Shown here: piece by piece, positions 1 to 12,060 of the stretch
Layout: every line of letters starts with the position of its first letter
How positions within the stretch are numbered: position 1 is the first letter of the stretch
Source: Peromyscus leucopus
Lineage: Eukaryota; Chordata; Mammalia; Rodentia; Cricetidae
Length of the DNA stretch: 64,000 nucleotides
Direction: 5' to 3'
NCBI RefSeq assembly: GCF_004664715.2
Contig: NC_051070.1
Coordinates: 71,180,200 to 71,244,199 of the forward strand
The notes under the pieces: generated by a model
Told to the model about the DNA's origin: nothing
The model's database searches: none
The model's input: only the letters and a program-made list of their open reading frames with translations
Position numbers and translations under genes: made by a program

Positions 1-586
1 AAAAGTCTTATGGGAACTTACCTATTACTCTAGAAGCTTCTTAAGTACATACACATATTAAAATAGACTTACCCTATAATAGGATGACAAGACTCTTATT
101 AGACACCACAGGATAACAAATTAAATCCCCAGTGCTAGGAATGGGTTTCCTTTTCTTGGAGTTATTGTAGATGTTTGATCCACAGGCTCACATGTTTGAG
201 GCACAATGAGTTGGAGAGAAGGATGTTAGGATAGGAGGCAGTTCTTCACTTCAAGCTGAGTATTTGGACATTTCTCTCTGTGTTCTCCATTCTCTCAGGT
301 ATGTGTCATTTATCTGTCTCCTAGAAATATTTAGTATTGTCTACCAATGGAACAAAAAAAAAAAAACCCTATGTATCAAATGAATATATGTTAAATTGCA
401 TTAATTAATCTGAGTTTCCAAACAAACTTTTCACCCATTTTTTCTTGCAAGTTAAATTGCTTATGAAGTGGTTTCCTGACTTTGGTCAGTTTAAAATTTA
501 TTTAATTGTGCTGGAATGTAATTCTTAAAGTCCATTGACAGTCCCGCTTCTAGGCCCTTTTTCTTTTTCTATTAGGATCCAGGGTA
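1..586. other. Gene-free spacer, nothing recognised
   Basis: AT-rich spacer at the window edge. Apart from a short poly-A run near 351-366 I see no gene, V-segment remnant or identifiable repeat. The next V segment in the locus direction lies outside the window. Confidence 0.5.
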
Positions 587-699
587 ATGAAGAAAAATAA
601 TTCTGCCCTGGTCTTAAAACCCATTTCTGACCTGTTTTTTTTCCTACTCCATAAAAATAGTGTTATTTTCAATCCTTTGACTTTTCTGACAAGTTTCCA

Positions 700-906
700 G
701 AGCAGGCACATGGCTTTGTTGGTCTTTGAACTGCATAGGGAAAATGTTGAAAAATACAGTTCAAGTCCTCAGAGCACCCAAAGTGCTTTGACTGCCATTG
801 TGAGAGGCATCGCAGGTAAGCTCATTTCTGCAAACAAGCATCCTTTGGGGATGATCAGGCATCAGCTCATCCACAGGGATTTGGCTGCAGAGAACCTATG
901 TGACTA
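700..906 (+). pseudogene. Possible relic with a tyrosine-kinase-like catalytic-loop string
   Basis: An open stretch on the plus strand ends with residues IHRDLAAEN, which resembles the HRDLAARN catalytic-loop motif of tyrosine kinases. About 30 codons upstream is IVRGIAG, which resembles the segment preceding that loop in Eph-type kinases. A sequence like a splice donor (GCAGGTAAGC) follows the second string, so a decayed genomic fragment rather than a processed copy is conceivable. There is no glycine-rich loop, no DFG motif and no intact domain, and the frame stops at once. The match is short and could be chance. It is not a functional gene. Confidence 0.2.
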
Positions 907-1194
907 GAGTGTGTGCTGCTTTATACTTGCTCCAGCAATTTCCCTTATTCAATGAACCATTTCTTATTTACTAAAGATGATTAGTTCTCAGTACTTTGTT
1001 TTGTTCACAAAGGCAATATGAGGCATAAGTGGGATATACACATGAAAGTACATTGTCAATTTAGTGGTACAATTGAAAGTTCTTTTTACTCATTAAGTAA
1101 TTTCTCAGAGTGATTAAGTTGCAGTGCTTCCCAAAGGAAGGGAAAGATATCTATTAATTAGAAGGATCAGGGATTATTTAACAAAATATTGATT

Positions 1195-1408
1195 TCTTTT
1201 TATTTTATACGTTTTGGGTGTTTTTCCTGAGACCATGGCTGTGTATCATGTGCATGCAGTGCTCACAAATGCCAGAAGAGGTCATTGGATCTCCTGGAAC
1301 AGAACATACTGTATGTTGTGAGCTGACACAGGGGTGCTGGGGACTAATTGTTTTCTCCAAGAACAGCACATGCTCTTAACCAGTGAACCATCTCTCCATC
1401 CTTGACCA
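1195..1408 (-). mobile_element. B2/B3-type SINE, degraded
   Basis: The plus strand reads as the reverse complement of a B2-family SINE: a segment around GGAGATCCAATGACC on the minus strand, then the tRNA-like head seen as CTTAACCAGTGAACCATCTC at its right end. It is divergent from a consensus, so old. Confidence 0.6.
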
Positions 1409-2965
1409 GGGACACTTTATGAGCAAATTATTAAGATACTTTCTAGGGAAGGAATAAGATAGAATAAAGCATTCAGACTGTGTCAGCAAGGGAAACAAAG
1501 GGATGTAGGCAGAGCTGATCATATTAGTGAGAATGAAGAGAAAGAACTATTTTTTAAAAAATGTAAATGTGTCACACACAACAGGTCAAGGCAAAATTCA
1601 ACTGTAATTATTAAAGAGATTAGTGCTATTATAGAGAGACCTATCACTTTTCACTGAAATGAAAGAAATGGCCCCTGGAAGGTAAGATACCCCATGGTAT
1701 GAATATAGAAGACTCACTTAGAGAAAAAAAATTTCATGTGAAAATAGTCTCTTTTGATATTTTCTGGAAAGGAGTCATGCTGTGAAGTGTTTTCCTCAAT
1801 TTAGTCACTTAGTTATTCAGAAGCCACTCACTGTAGCAGAGATAAAAGGGGCCAGGCTACATGGGCAGCTGGCAGCAGAACTCAGTATCATCTGCAGAGT
1901 GCTCCTTTTGAAGACATGGGGAACTTAACAGCCCAGGGTCATCAAGGCTTGCACTGAGGTTTAGAGAACAGCTAGGGATACCCTGCACTGTACAGCAGAG
2001 TCAGATTCCATGAGACTCTTGAGAGGCCCGAGAGTGAAGAGGGAAAGGCAGAGCCTAATTTACATTGGTGAACACTGGATATTTGCGATTCCAGGAAGAG
2101 TAAATACCTGTCAAGGAAAGCAGCAAGGTTTGAAAACTATAGTGTGGACATGTAATAAAAGCAAGGGTAGATACTAGACTGTATTTAATCATAGAAATGC
2201 CTACTTTTGAACCATAGCATTTCAAGATCCTACTCATTATAACACCTAACAAATCAGCACTTCCTGCAATTAGAAGAACACAAGACTCATCTCAGTATTT
2301 CAAAGACTCATCTAGGCCATGAGGCTACACACAGAGCCTTTGGGGCCTTTCAGTACTGAGCAGTCCTTCCTCATGCTCCACAAGGATCTAAGACTCTTTA
2401 TTTTGATATTAGAGCATGAAGAATCTTTTGTGATTGCTAATGTAAATCCTTCATTTCAAGTGTAGAAATACAAGGTCACTACACTTGAAGACATTTGTAT
2501 AAGAATGGCCTGAACTGAGCCTTGCATTTCAGTTTTTTAATCTAAGCTCATAGCAGTTTGCTTCAATAACAGATGCTTTTAAAGTCACAAGTTTGAAAGG
2601 GTTTACCTTTCCTATTGATAACAGACTTTTCCTCATGAGAATACAGAAGTACCGACTCCATCCATAGTTAGGGTTTGTAGGAAGCATCTCAGAGGGTTTG
2701 CATTACAGCAACAGGTGCATGATAAACACTCCATCTGCAGCACAGGAATGAGCAGCAGTGTACACAGCTAGGAACAGGACAGGAAAACAGAGGGGTCTCC
2801 CTACTATCTAGGGGGTCTTGATCAGTTCTTTTTCTCTACATTTTAAAGAATTACAAAGCAGCAAAAATCTCCAGTGCAACACATGGCAGCCAGGAAGAGA
2901 CAGTAGACAGAAACAACTGATGAAGAGAAGCGTATATTAGGAAGAAGAGAGAGGTAGGGAAAGAA
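1409..2965. other. Gene-free spacer, nothing recognised
   Basis: Single-copy-looking AT-rich spacer downstream of the TRAV7-like segment. No V exon, RSS pair or SINE was recognised on either strand. Confidence 0.45.
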
Positions 2966-3021
2966 GGAAGAGGGAGAGGGAGAGGGAGAGGGAGAGGGAG
3001 AGGGAGAGAGAGAGAGAGAGC

Positions 3022-3080
<59 letters not shown>
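2966..3080. repeat. (GGGAGA)n/(GA)n microsatellite
   Basis: A purine-only tract that begins as GGGAGA hexamers and passes into GA dinucleotides with two C interruptions. The serine/leucine-rich frames on its complement are low-complexity artefacts. Confidence 0.95.
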
Positions 3081-3083
<3 letters not shown>

Positions 3084-4028
3084 ACAGAGAAAGATACTCT
3101 GTAATTCAGAGAGGGAAATCGGGAACCCAAAACTCTGGTGTCTTCTCCAAGGCTGGTATTTAAGGGTCTCTAAGAGGTTTTCCTCCCCTAATTTATGGTT
3201 GGTCAGTTTGAATAAAGACAAGGTAAATGATTGGCTCACAGCTTTGGCATAAACATGTGCTAATCAGGCCTTAAATTTGTTCAGGTTCAGCAGCAGCAGG
3301 AGGCCTACTGATGGAGAAAAGCCTCACCACCTCTGTTTTAAACTGCTAAGCTTTATCTCAGATCAACAGGGTGAAGAAAGAGCCAGCCATCTTAGAAGTT
3401 CACCATTTTGTTAATGATGTGGCCCCTCTCCCTATCTCTCAGCCTATCAGTGAATCTCTTTAACTCCTGGACCCTCTGTCAATGGTGATTTTTAGTCTTC
3501 TACTGTTTCTCTTTCACAGTTAAACTGATTAAGATTAGCAGGGCAGGGCCTCTACCTGAGTCCTGTCTGGGCTGCAGTAGAACAGCTATGAGAGTCTTGC
3601 GACTGCAGTTCTTGGTGACATTTTCAGCTTCTTAGATGCTTAGGGCCTGAGGATTCTCTTCTGCTTCTAGGTTGCTCACCTCTAGACAGAGACACAAGCT
3701 AGAGATCAGAAGTCAGCATTTATACTTTCCAAGTGCATGTTGAAATTATCAAGAAGACCTGGCCTCTTCAATGATGCAGCCCCTGAACTTAGATGTCCCT
3801 GTTCCCATTACCAATAGATGGAACTCACTAGCTAGTTGTAGGCATACAGCCACCAGAACTCCCACAGTTTATCCAGTCTCCCTTTGATCACAGGAAATGC
3901 AGGTCTGGGCTCTGGTTTGAAACTAGGTTCCTAAGAGAGAAAAGTTAGTTCCCCCTATTGAGTTTGTGTTTAGTCTGTTTCCCAGAGCCCTAGTTAACCT
4001 AACCAGTCAGAGGAAAGCTCAGTCTTCA
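3081..4028. other. Gene-free spacer, nothing recognised
   Basis: Moderate-GC spacer between two microsatellites. No coding signature or confidently named repeat was recognised. Confidence 0.4.

Positions 4029-4079
<51 letters not shown>
4029..4079. repeat. (CA)n microsatellite
   Basis: About 25 uninterrupted CA units. Confidence 0.95.
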
Positions 4080-4081
<2 letters not shown>

Positions 4082-5779
4082 GGAGGCATGGCTTAAAATC
4101 ATGTCTTAAGGCACAGAAGCATCACCATCTTGCCATCGGCCATCTTGTGTTTGCAACCTCATTTTGCTACTTGACCATGGTATGAGATAGTTGAGGGTCT
4201 AGAGCTGATTCAGAAGAAATTGCAAAGCTGTTTCAATCTCTGTCTTGTCCTAGAACAGATTAAGAGGTAGCAGTCAAATTCATGTCTTCATGAATGAGGA
4301 AAGTGTTGTATATAGATTCCAAGAATGCAGAGTTTGGGGTTTTGTTTAGTTGGTTGGTTACTTTTCATTTGGGGGGGGTGTTTGTTTGTTTGTTTTTGTT
4401 TTTTAGGTTGCAGGCCCTTTCACAACTCAGTTGTACATGACCAAAGGCCCTGGTGCCAGTCACTGACATTCACCAAAGATTGACCTGGACAGTGGCTCTG
4501 AATTTGTGATCTGCTATCAATGAAGTCAAAAGATGTGGACTCTTGTATGTGTATGCAAAGTCAAGGCAATCTTTATTAAAAGAGTTACAGAAAAGTGAGA
4601 AATTAAGGAAAAGTAAGAGAAATTTCAGAAAAAGAATAATTTCAGAGAGGAGGGAACTGTCACCCTCCTTGTTTAGGGTCTTTATAGGGCTATGGAAGGG
4701 ATTGGACAAGAGCTCATGTAATTATATTGGGATTGGTTAATTTTCTGGGTGATCACAGGCTGAACCAGTAGAAGCCCCGCATGCTCTATGCATGTCCCAA
4801 GTTGGGAGGTGATCATGTGATGTTCAGGTACTACCTACCCAATCAGAAGTTGATAAAGCCTCCCTCTACCCACCTCTGACTTTTGCTTTCTTGAATGCTG
4901 ACCTTGGCTGCCTCACAGCTGATAGTCATTGACTGTGCAGGTGTCTCTAGTGCTGGTAAATATATTACACTTTTTATTTTCATAGCTAACAAGAAACATC
5001 TTCATGGAACCCAGAGAATACTGTGAGATTGTGAAAGGAAACTGAATTGGATCTACACAAAATTCAGCAAGGTGGAAACTGGTGGAAACTAAAATATACA
5101 TGAGAACTTTGACACGGTCTCCAAGCAGTACAAAGGATGTTTCCATGGACTCAATAGGGTCAGAGCCAGTAGTTTGCACCTGGACCCCTGAGGAAATTCA
5201 GAGAGGTATAACCAGATCTGAGACTCCATCTATGAAGCACTTGTCTTGAATAAACATTGATAATCTGATCATCCAAATGAAAAGTCCAAGATGCAAAGAA
5301 GGAATGTGAATGAATTCAGACAAGAGCCAACAATCATATTAGTGTTGCTCTTAACCTTGGTCAAAGATGCTTTCTTTCAGTGAGTTGACACAGAGATGCA
5401 TAACCACCCAATGTATTGAGAATAGGTGTTGAGTGTCCTAACCTAAGTGGGGTATCTGTATCAGCTACTCCAAGGCTAGGAAAACATCACAAAGGAGGGG
5501 TTTGAAAAATGTAGAAACCCAATCATAAGAAGAATGCTCAGTGCTAAGAAAAAGAGACTGTGAGTGCTCAGCCATAGATGAAACACCTCTACAAACTCTT
5601 CATCCTGACAACGCTTAGGGAATATCTTGGAAGAAAAGTGAAACAAAACAAACAAAAAACAGTTAGAACTAGAAGATGGGGAGAAGAGCTTCAAAATACT
5701 TTTCTCTGGACATGACAAGGCTGTTACACATGAACTCATAGGACCTGTGGTTACCTGTACCAGACATACACAAAATCAA
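4080..5779. other. Gene-free spacer
   Basis: Contains short G/T-rich stretches near 4320-4405 but no recognisable gene or V remnant. Small open frames here have no supporting features. Confidence 0.4.
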
Positions 5780-6045
5780 GACAGCTTGAAATTCAATCAT
5801 GGAGGTGAAAGGGGCTCCTGAGGCCCTTTTCTTGCTGAGGAGCTATTGGCAATTGATGGCTGTTGGCACAAGGAGAATCATTTTTCTTTAAGAAGGTGCG
5901 CACTTGTAGGTTGCCCATGCATCAGGAGATGATCCCACAACCATAAGCACATGGGCAGCACTAATTAGATTCAATGGGTTATGAAAAAAGAGAATGAGAA
6001 AGAATATGAGACATGAAGCTTAGAGCACTATTGTTGTCCTTTTAA
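5780..6045 (+). mobile_element. Old L1 (Lx-type) 3'-end fragment
   Basis: Carries the series typical of rodent Lx L1 3' regions: GAGCTATTGGCAATTGATGG, a following CAAGGAGAATCA.TTTTCTTTAA segment, then a run ending in an A-rich tail. The same series recurs near 15.95, 25.4, 44.7 and 56.05 kb in this window. Confidence 0.6.
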
Positions 6046-6600
6046 AAATTGTTTCTGCCTTTCAAGCCACAGTTGTCCGAATCGGCAACTGCAACTCTGC
6101 TGCTACCAAGAGCAGTTAGGCCGCAAGGGACATGGCTGGAGGACATTCTGTTCTCTCTGGTTTCAACTCTTGCAAAGCTATGAAGGGAACTTAATCAAAC
6201 CTCTATCCCTCTAAAGAACTCAAGATTCAAAGGTTAAGGTGGAATTCTGCTCTTCAGAGAGGCTGAATAGCAAGTAGCTCAACTCCTCTCCTTGATTTCG
6301 TCCTCCAAAAAGTCCTGATGCTTCTCCTCACCCCTCCTTATAAACCTTTTTTCATCTGGCTCCTCCTTACCACATCCTGTCAGCTCATTGCTGACTCAGC
6401 CTCCTGACTACAGGTGAATTTTATTCAATCAAACACATCTTTACACCATTAAACAAACATTCCAGACCATACAAAAGTAACACACCTTGAACCAATAGTC
6501 CACAACACCCTATGTGTTCAGGATGAGACATTTTTATAAAGTAAATACTTTTCAAATAGTGACTCTAGGTGCTCTAGTTCAGGCCTTGTCAGGGCCCAAT
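6046..6600. other. Gene-free spacer next to the TRAV7-like RSS
   Basis: Lies just 3' (in V orientation) of the TRAV7-like RSS. Mixed-composition sequence with no recognised gene. Confidence 0.4.
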
Positions 6601-6601
6601 A

Positions 6602-6640
6602 GGTTTTTGTGCAGGCTGCAGGTGCCTGGGGAGCACTGTG
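6602..6640 (-). other. 23-RSS of the TRAV7-like segment
   Basis: In V orientation: heptamer CACAGTG (6640-6634), a 23-bp spacer, then nonamer ACAAAAACC (6610-6602). Both elements match the consensus exactly, so this is a strong RAG substrate on sequence alone. It fixes the 3' border of the V exon at 6641. Confidence 0.97.
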
Positions 6641-7164
6641 TTCTCACTGCACAAAGGTAGACAGCTGAGTCACTGGGCTGGGAGTCTCTGATGTGCAGGG
6701 AAACATGCCGGCTGGCTTTGTTGAGGTGAACTGTGAATCTGCCTTCTTCCTTTGCACCATTGGAGATGATGGACACAAGCAACTCCGGGCTTTTCCCAGA
6801 ATGCTGTCTGTACCACCCAAAATAATCAGAAGTACTATCACTGAATGTGCAGTTGAGAGAGGCCATGGCTCCCTCTGGGACACTGAGGAATTCCGGGTTC
6901 TGCTGCACCTTCTGCTGGCTGCTCACCCCTGTGAAGAGAGACAGAGGTCACACAAGGAAGACTAGATGCTCATGGATGCTAACACTACAATGGCTTTTCA
7001 ATGGGCCTCCCACCCCTTAACTAGAGATGAAAAATTTGTGTTCCTACCATTTTCCTAGAGTAGGCAGCAACTTCACAAATCACACCTTATATCCAAAAGA
7101 AATGCCCAAACTCACAATTAAACTGAAGCCACAGGACCACTAGTGAAACACTCAAGGATTTCAT
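6641..7164 (-). CDS. Trav7: T-cell receptor alpha variable segment, TRAV7-like (human TRAV12 group)
   Basis: Germline V-alpha segment. The leader exon (7164-7116) encodes [16 protein letters not shown] and ends at a GTGAGT donor; the V exon (6928-6641) begins after a TTCACAG acceptor. Splicing completes a Trp codon and gives a mature start near QQKVQQNP. The V domain shows Cys23 in LNCTFSD, Trp41 in FGWYRQ, a [14 protein letters not shown] framework 3 and Cys104 in YLCAVR. A perfect 23-RSS follows. After joining to a J segment it would supply CDR1 and CDR2 of an alpha chain on T cells. The match to mouse TRAV7 (old V-alpha-1) in leader and framework is close. The start is the only ATG placed before a signal peptide with an in-phase donor. 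No defect was seen. Confidence 0.93.
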
Positions 7165-7385
7165 TATTCTTTCTTCTCTCTTCACTGAGGATCCAGATTT
7201 TAAGCCTGGTTAAAAAAAAAATCAGTTTCACGTTTCTAATGTTTCTCCTTCAGGAAGCATCAAGATGCTGTGCCACCAACTAGGAAAACAAAGCTCTTTT
7301 CCCACCCTTGTGAAACCAGCAAACCCCTCCCCAAACTCTGTCACTCAAAACCACTTGAGAGGTCCCCCATGTCTCTAAGAAGAGA

Positions 7386-7402
7386 CTGCCACCTTGTGGA
7401 TA
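7386..7402 (-). promoter_or_regulatory. CTCF-like motif upstream of the TRAV7-like leader
   Basis: On the V-sense strand it reads TATCCACAAGGTGGCAG, a close fit to the CTCF core (CCASYAGRKGGCR). It sits about 220 bp upstream of the leader ATG, in forward orientation toward the J side. CTCF is known to occupy many V-alpha promoters in the mouse locus; binding here is inferred. Confidence 0.55.
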
Positions 7403-7854
7403 CTGACAGTGACCAAAGATTTGCTAAAAATAAACACTTATGTGAGCAGCTAAAAGTAAAAATCTGGCATCTTAGTTAAATACAGACTTAAGAGATATTT
7501 GCTCCAAGTCAATGTGGGGAAACATGTATGTTTTCATGAATTTCAAGTTAAACTTCAAATATTTCCTGAGTTACCTCAAGCAGCCATTTCCTTGTATTCA
7601 GTGATTCGTACTTTTTCTATTACCAAATCTGAGTGAGGTTCTTGTAGCTCAGGAGTATTTCACACTCCATAACTACTATCTGAGCCAGACAATGCATCTG
7701 TATAAAACACTTCATCTTTGGCTTTTGAAAGAACTTCTTCTAATCGAAGGAATTCTAGAGAAACTGGCTGGGTTAAAATCTCACTTAGTAAATATGGTTC
7801 CATGTCAAACTCTGAGGAACATATTTTTTTGTTTTTGAGACAGTCTGATATGGT
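7403..7854. other. 5' flank of the TRAV7-like segment
   Basis: AT-rich upstream flank. Beyond the CTCF-like motif I see no further defined element. Confidence 0.4.
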
Positions 7855-8245
7855 GATTTAAATTTAAACACCTCCCCCCTCAGGCTCATATGTTTGAATG
7901 TGTGGTCCCTAGTTGGTGGAATTGTTTAGTAAGAATTAGGAGGTATGGCCTCTTTGGAGGAGGTACTTCATTGGGATTGAGCTCAGAGGTTTCGAAACCC
8001 CAAACCATTTCCAGTCAGCTCTTTCTCTCTGTCTCCTGCTCTTGGATCAGGACGGAAGCTCTCAACCACTGCTCCAGCACTATGCCTGCCTGCCTGCCTG
8101 CCTGCAGTCATGCTACCTGCCCCGATGGCCATGGACTTACCCTCTGAACTGTAAGCCCCCATTAAACTGTTTTCTATAAGTTACAGTTTCTATAAGATAC
8201 TGGTCATGATGTCTTGTTACATTGGTAAAAAAGTGACTAAGACAG
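7855..8245 (+). mobile_element. Dispersed rodent LTR-like repeat, family A (MaLR-like)
   Basis: Shows the ordered blocks of a common rodent repeat: GGCTCATATGTTTGAATG, AGGAGGTATGGCCTC, a CATGCCTGCCTGCC-type block, a CTGTAAGCCCCCA.TAAACT block and a terminal GTGACTAAGACAG. Related copies occur at 8246, 12640, 22786, 27770, 36940 and 55525. Family assignment to MaLR LTRs is by resemblance. Confidence 0.6.
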
Positions 8246-8578
8246 TATGTGGTAGTGTGAATGAAAATGGCCCCCACAGATGCATGGGGAGTGACACTAT
8301 TAGGAGGTGTGGTCTTGTTGGAGGAAGTCTGTGGCTAGGAGTGGGCTTTAAGCTGTCAAGTACTTAAGCCAAGCCCAGGGACTCTCTCTTCCTGCTGCCT
8401 GCAGATCCGGCTGTAGAACTCTCAGCTCCTTCTCAAGCGCCATGTCTGCCTGTGTGCCACCATGCTTCCTGCCACACTGACAACGAACTAAAATGTTGAA
8501 CTGCAAGTCAGTCCCAGTTAAATACTTTCCTTTGTAAGAGTTGCCATGGTCATGATGTCTCTTCATAGTAATTAAGAC
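8246..8578 (+). mobile_element. Second family A LTR-like repeat, head-to-tail with the previous one
   Basis: Same block order (GTGTGAATGAAAATGGCCCC through ATGATGTCTCTTCATAG and AATTAAGACAC) directly after the preceding copy and in the same orientation. Either a tandem arrangement or two insertions into one hotspot. Confidence 0.6.
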
Positions 8579-8579
8579 A

Positions 8580-8712
8580 CAGGGTCACTCTTTATAGTTT
8601 GGATGGCTCAGAACTCACTTTATAGGCCAACCTGTCATATTACTCACAAATCTACCAACCTCTGCTTCTTAAGTTTCACCTTTAAAGGCATGTACCACCA
8701 TGCTTGGCTATG
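8580..8712 (-). mobile_element. B1 SINE, degraded
   Basis: The plus strand carries the B1 reverse complement: CAGGGTC near 8580, then GGCTCAGAACTCACTTTATA, and AAAGGCATGTACCACCATGC at the right end. Many substitutions, so old. Confidence 0.65.
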
Positions 8713-9167
8713 AGGAACACTTTTTATTAGTTGCCTTTATTTTTTGAAATTAAAATATAATTTTAACATGCATAGAGTCCAGAGTCCCTTACAATGCATT
8801 ATTATATTTTGCATTATGACACACTTATGTCCAACTAGCAAGCCAGAACTATTTGATGGGTAGAGCAGAAGCCAAGACGCTCATGCTAACATCCTTTTCA
8901 AGAATATCTTGCTCTTGAAAAACAAAACAAAGGCATTTCTCAAGAAATGTGAGAGCCATAATAGGCATGGCCACAGCACAAGAAAGCATCCATCATGCCT
9001 TAGATAATGTCTGAAAATTCAATATGAAGCCTTAAAGACAAGACATGGGCTTGAGGCACAGTGTTTATGATAAGAACACCTATTTGTAAGGTTTTTAACA
9101 AAAGACACTATGAAATAAATAAGACATCAAATGCAGTAGAAGATGCAAGAACCATGTCATGCTACAA
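8713..9167. other. Gene-free spacer
   Basis: AT-rich; contains only short repeat-like stretches that I cannot assign. Confidence 0.4.
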
Positions 9168-11034
9168 ACTTTTTTTTTATTATTTTACAACACAATTCAG
9201 TTCAACATAATAGCCACAGATTCCCCTGTTCTCCCCCTCTCGCCCCCCCTCCCCCTAGCCTACCCCCGATTCCCACCTCCTCCAGATCAAGGTCTCCCCT
9301 GAGGACCGGGATCGACCTGGTAGACTCAGTCCAGGCAGGTCCATTCCCCCCCTCCCAGACCGAGCCAAGTGTCCCTGCATAAGTCCCAGGATTCAAACAG
9401 CCAACTCATGCCACGAGCCCAGGACCCGGCACCAATGCACAGCTGCCTCCCAAACAGATCAAGCCAAATGACTGTCTCACCCATTCAGGGGGCCTGATCC
9501 AGTTGGGGGCCCCTCAGCCTTTGGTTCATAGATCCTGTGCTTCCATTCATTTGGTTATTTGTCCCGGTGCTTTATCCAACCTTGGCTTCAACAATTCTCG
9601 CTCATATAAACCCTCTTCTTTCTCAGTAATTAGACTCCCAGTGCTCCACCAGGGGCTCAGCCGTGGATGTCTGCATTCAGATTCCTCAGTCCTTGGATGG
9701 GGTTTATGGCACAACTATCAGGGTGTCTGGCCATCCCATCACCAGAGTAGGTCAGTTCCTGCCGTCTCTCGACCATTGCCAGCAGTCTCCTGCGGGGGTA
9801 ACTTTGTGGATCTCCGTGGGCCTCCCTAGCTCTCTGCTTCCTCCCCTTCTCACCTTCTCATGTGGTTTTCATTTACCATGGTCTCCTATTCCTTGTTCTC
9901 CCTCTCTTTTCTTGATCCAGCTAGGATCTCCCACTCTCTTTCCCTCGACCGTCGCCCTTCATTGTTCCCACTCATGACCAGGCTGTTCATGTAGATCTCA
10001 TCCATTTCTCCGTGTCTTTTTTTGGGGTCCCGTTTTCCAGGTAGCCTCACTGGTGATGTGAGTAGCAGTCCAGTCATCCTTGTTCCACATCTAGCATCTT
10101 CCTATGAGTGAGTACATACCACATTTGTCTTTCTGAGTCTGGGTTACCTCACTCAGGATGATTTTTTCAAGATCCATCCATTTGCCTGCAAACCTCATGA
10201 TGTCATTGTTTTTCTCTGCTGAGTAGTATTCCATTGTGTATATGTGCCACAATTTATTTATCCATTCTTCAGTTGAAGGGCATCTAGGTTGTTTCCAGGT
10301 TTTGGCTATTACAAACAATGCTGATATGAACATAGCTGAGCAAGTGCTCTTGTGGTATGATTGAGCATTTCTTGGGTATATGCCCAGGAGTGGTATAGCT
10401 GGATCTTGGGGGAGATTGATTCCCAATTTTCTAAGAAAGCGCCACATTGATTTCCAAAGTGGTTGTACAAGCTTGCATTCCACCAGCAGTGGAGGAGAGT
10501 TCCCCTAGTTCCATATCCTCTCCAGCATAAAGTGTCTTCAGTGTTTTTGATCTTAGCCACTCTGACAGGCGTAAGGTGGTATCTCAAAGTTGTTGTGATT
10601 TGCATTTCCCTGATGATTAGGGATGTTGAGCAATTCCTTAAATGTCTTTCAGCCATTTGGGTTTCCTCTGTTGAGAATTCTCTGTTTAATTCTAAAGCCC
10701 ATTTCTCAATTGGACTGTTGGTCGTTTTAATGTCTAATTTCTTGAGTTCCTTATATATTCTGGATATCAGTCCTCTGTCACATGTGGGGTTGGTGAAGAT
10801 CTTTTCCCATTCTTTAGGCTGTTGCTTTGCCTTGTTGACTGCATCCTTTGCTCTACAAAAGCTTCTCAGTTTCAAGAGGTCCCATTGATTGATTGTTTGT
10901 CTCAGTGTCTGCGCTACTGGTGTTATACTTAGGAAGTGATCTCCTATGCCAATGCGTTCAAGACTATTTCCTACTTTCTCTTCTAGCAGGTTCAGAGTAG
11001 CTGGATTTATGTTGAGGTCTTTGATCCACTATTG
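9168..11034 (-). mobile_element. 5'-truncated LINE-1, relatively young
   Basis: Antisense L1. Poly-A appears as the T run at 9168-9178, followed by a GC-rich 3' UTR (about 9190-10090) and the C-terminal part of ORF2 (about 10091-10875). The ORF2 part shows the strings GTLLHCWWN, PLLGIYP, PRCPSTEEWI and HIYTMEYYSA. The reading frame shifts near 10475-10490, so it encodes no intact protein. The left (5') end stops abruptly at about 11034 against an older L1 3' UTR lying in the opposite orientation. Sharp frames and a GC-rich UTR suggest it is the youngest L1 in the window. Confidence 0.85.
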
Positions 11035-12060
11035 CTCTCCACAAACTGATGACAAGGCCCCCAAGCTGAAGACAACACACAACTCATTAATCATGGAGAA
11101 GATGAGCTGATGCCTACATAGAGCCTTCGTTCCCAGGTTATAGGGATATAACCTAGGTTATAGGGATATAGGCATCTTTGTTACTGAAAGGTACTCTGCA
11201 AAGTATCAAAAGAAAAATATAAACACCAAACCTATTACAAAACCTTTGAAATCAATGGTGCCCTGCTTAGATGTACTAAGGCAAAGGTAGTAAAATTTGT
11301 GAGAGTAACCAACCAATATCAGGTTTAACTTAAGGTCTACTCCAGGAGATGGAAACCACATTCGACACTGCTTCAGTGACCAAGAACCTGAGACCTAGGG
11401 TAAAAGGAAATACTACTTACTGTTTTAAAAACTCTAGAAATAAAATCATTCTTAATGACAGTCTTCTGTACTCATAGATCAGTGTCTTGCTCAGGCATCA
11501 TCAAAGAAGTGTCCTCTTGCAGCACATAGAAACAAATGCAGAGACCTACGACTTTGAAACACTCAACCACAAATAAAATGTCTGCTTCATATTCCTTCAC
11601 TCAAGGATTAAGGAACCCTGCTGAAGAGGAGGCAGAAAGAGTGTGAGAGTCAGAATGGATGGAGGACACCAAGAAAACTAGGCCCTCTAACTCAACATGA
11701 TCAAAGCACATACGAATTCAGAGAGACTGAGGCAGCATGCACAGGGCCTGCATGGATCTTCACCAGGTCCTTTGGGTATATATTATGGCTTCCAGTTTAG
11801 TTTCCATGGAATTTCTGAGTGTGTGAACTAGTGGGTGTCTGTTTCTTGTGCCTTCTCTTGGGCTCTCTCCTTTGGTTGGTTTGTCTTATCCAACTCTAAC
11901 ATGTGAGTATTTGTTTTATTTTATCATATTTTATTTTATCACTATCCTTTAGAAGCCATGTTGTTTCTAATGAGAGACAGAAAGGGAGTGGATCCAGATG
12001 AGAGAGAAGGTGGGAGGAATTAGGAACAGAGGACAGTGAAACTTATCAGTGTATGTTACA
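11035..12060 (+). mobile_element. Older L1 (Lx-type) 3' UTR fragment
   Basis: Contains blocks typical of rodent L1 3' regions, for example TGCTCAGGCATCATCAAAGA, AGGAACCCTGCTGAAGAGG, GACTGAGGCAGCATGCACAG and CACCAGGTCCTTTGGGTATA. It has been split or abutted by the younger antisense L1 on its left. Confidence 0.65.

Noticed and set aside
2843..3239. Ser/Leu-repeat open frames
   Set aside because: Translation of the GGGAGA/GA microsatellite; no gene context.
10091..10888. Open frames of 130-190 residues on both strands
   Set aside because: The minus-strand ones are frameshifted L1 ORF2 pieces; the plus-strand one is their complement.
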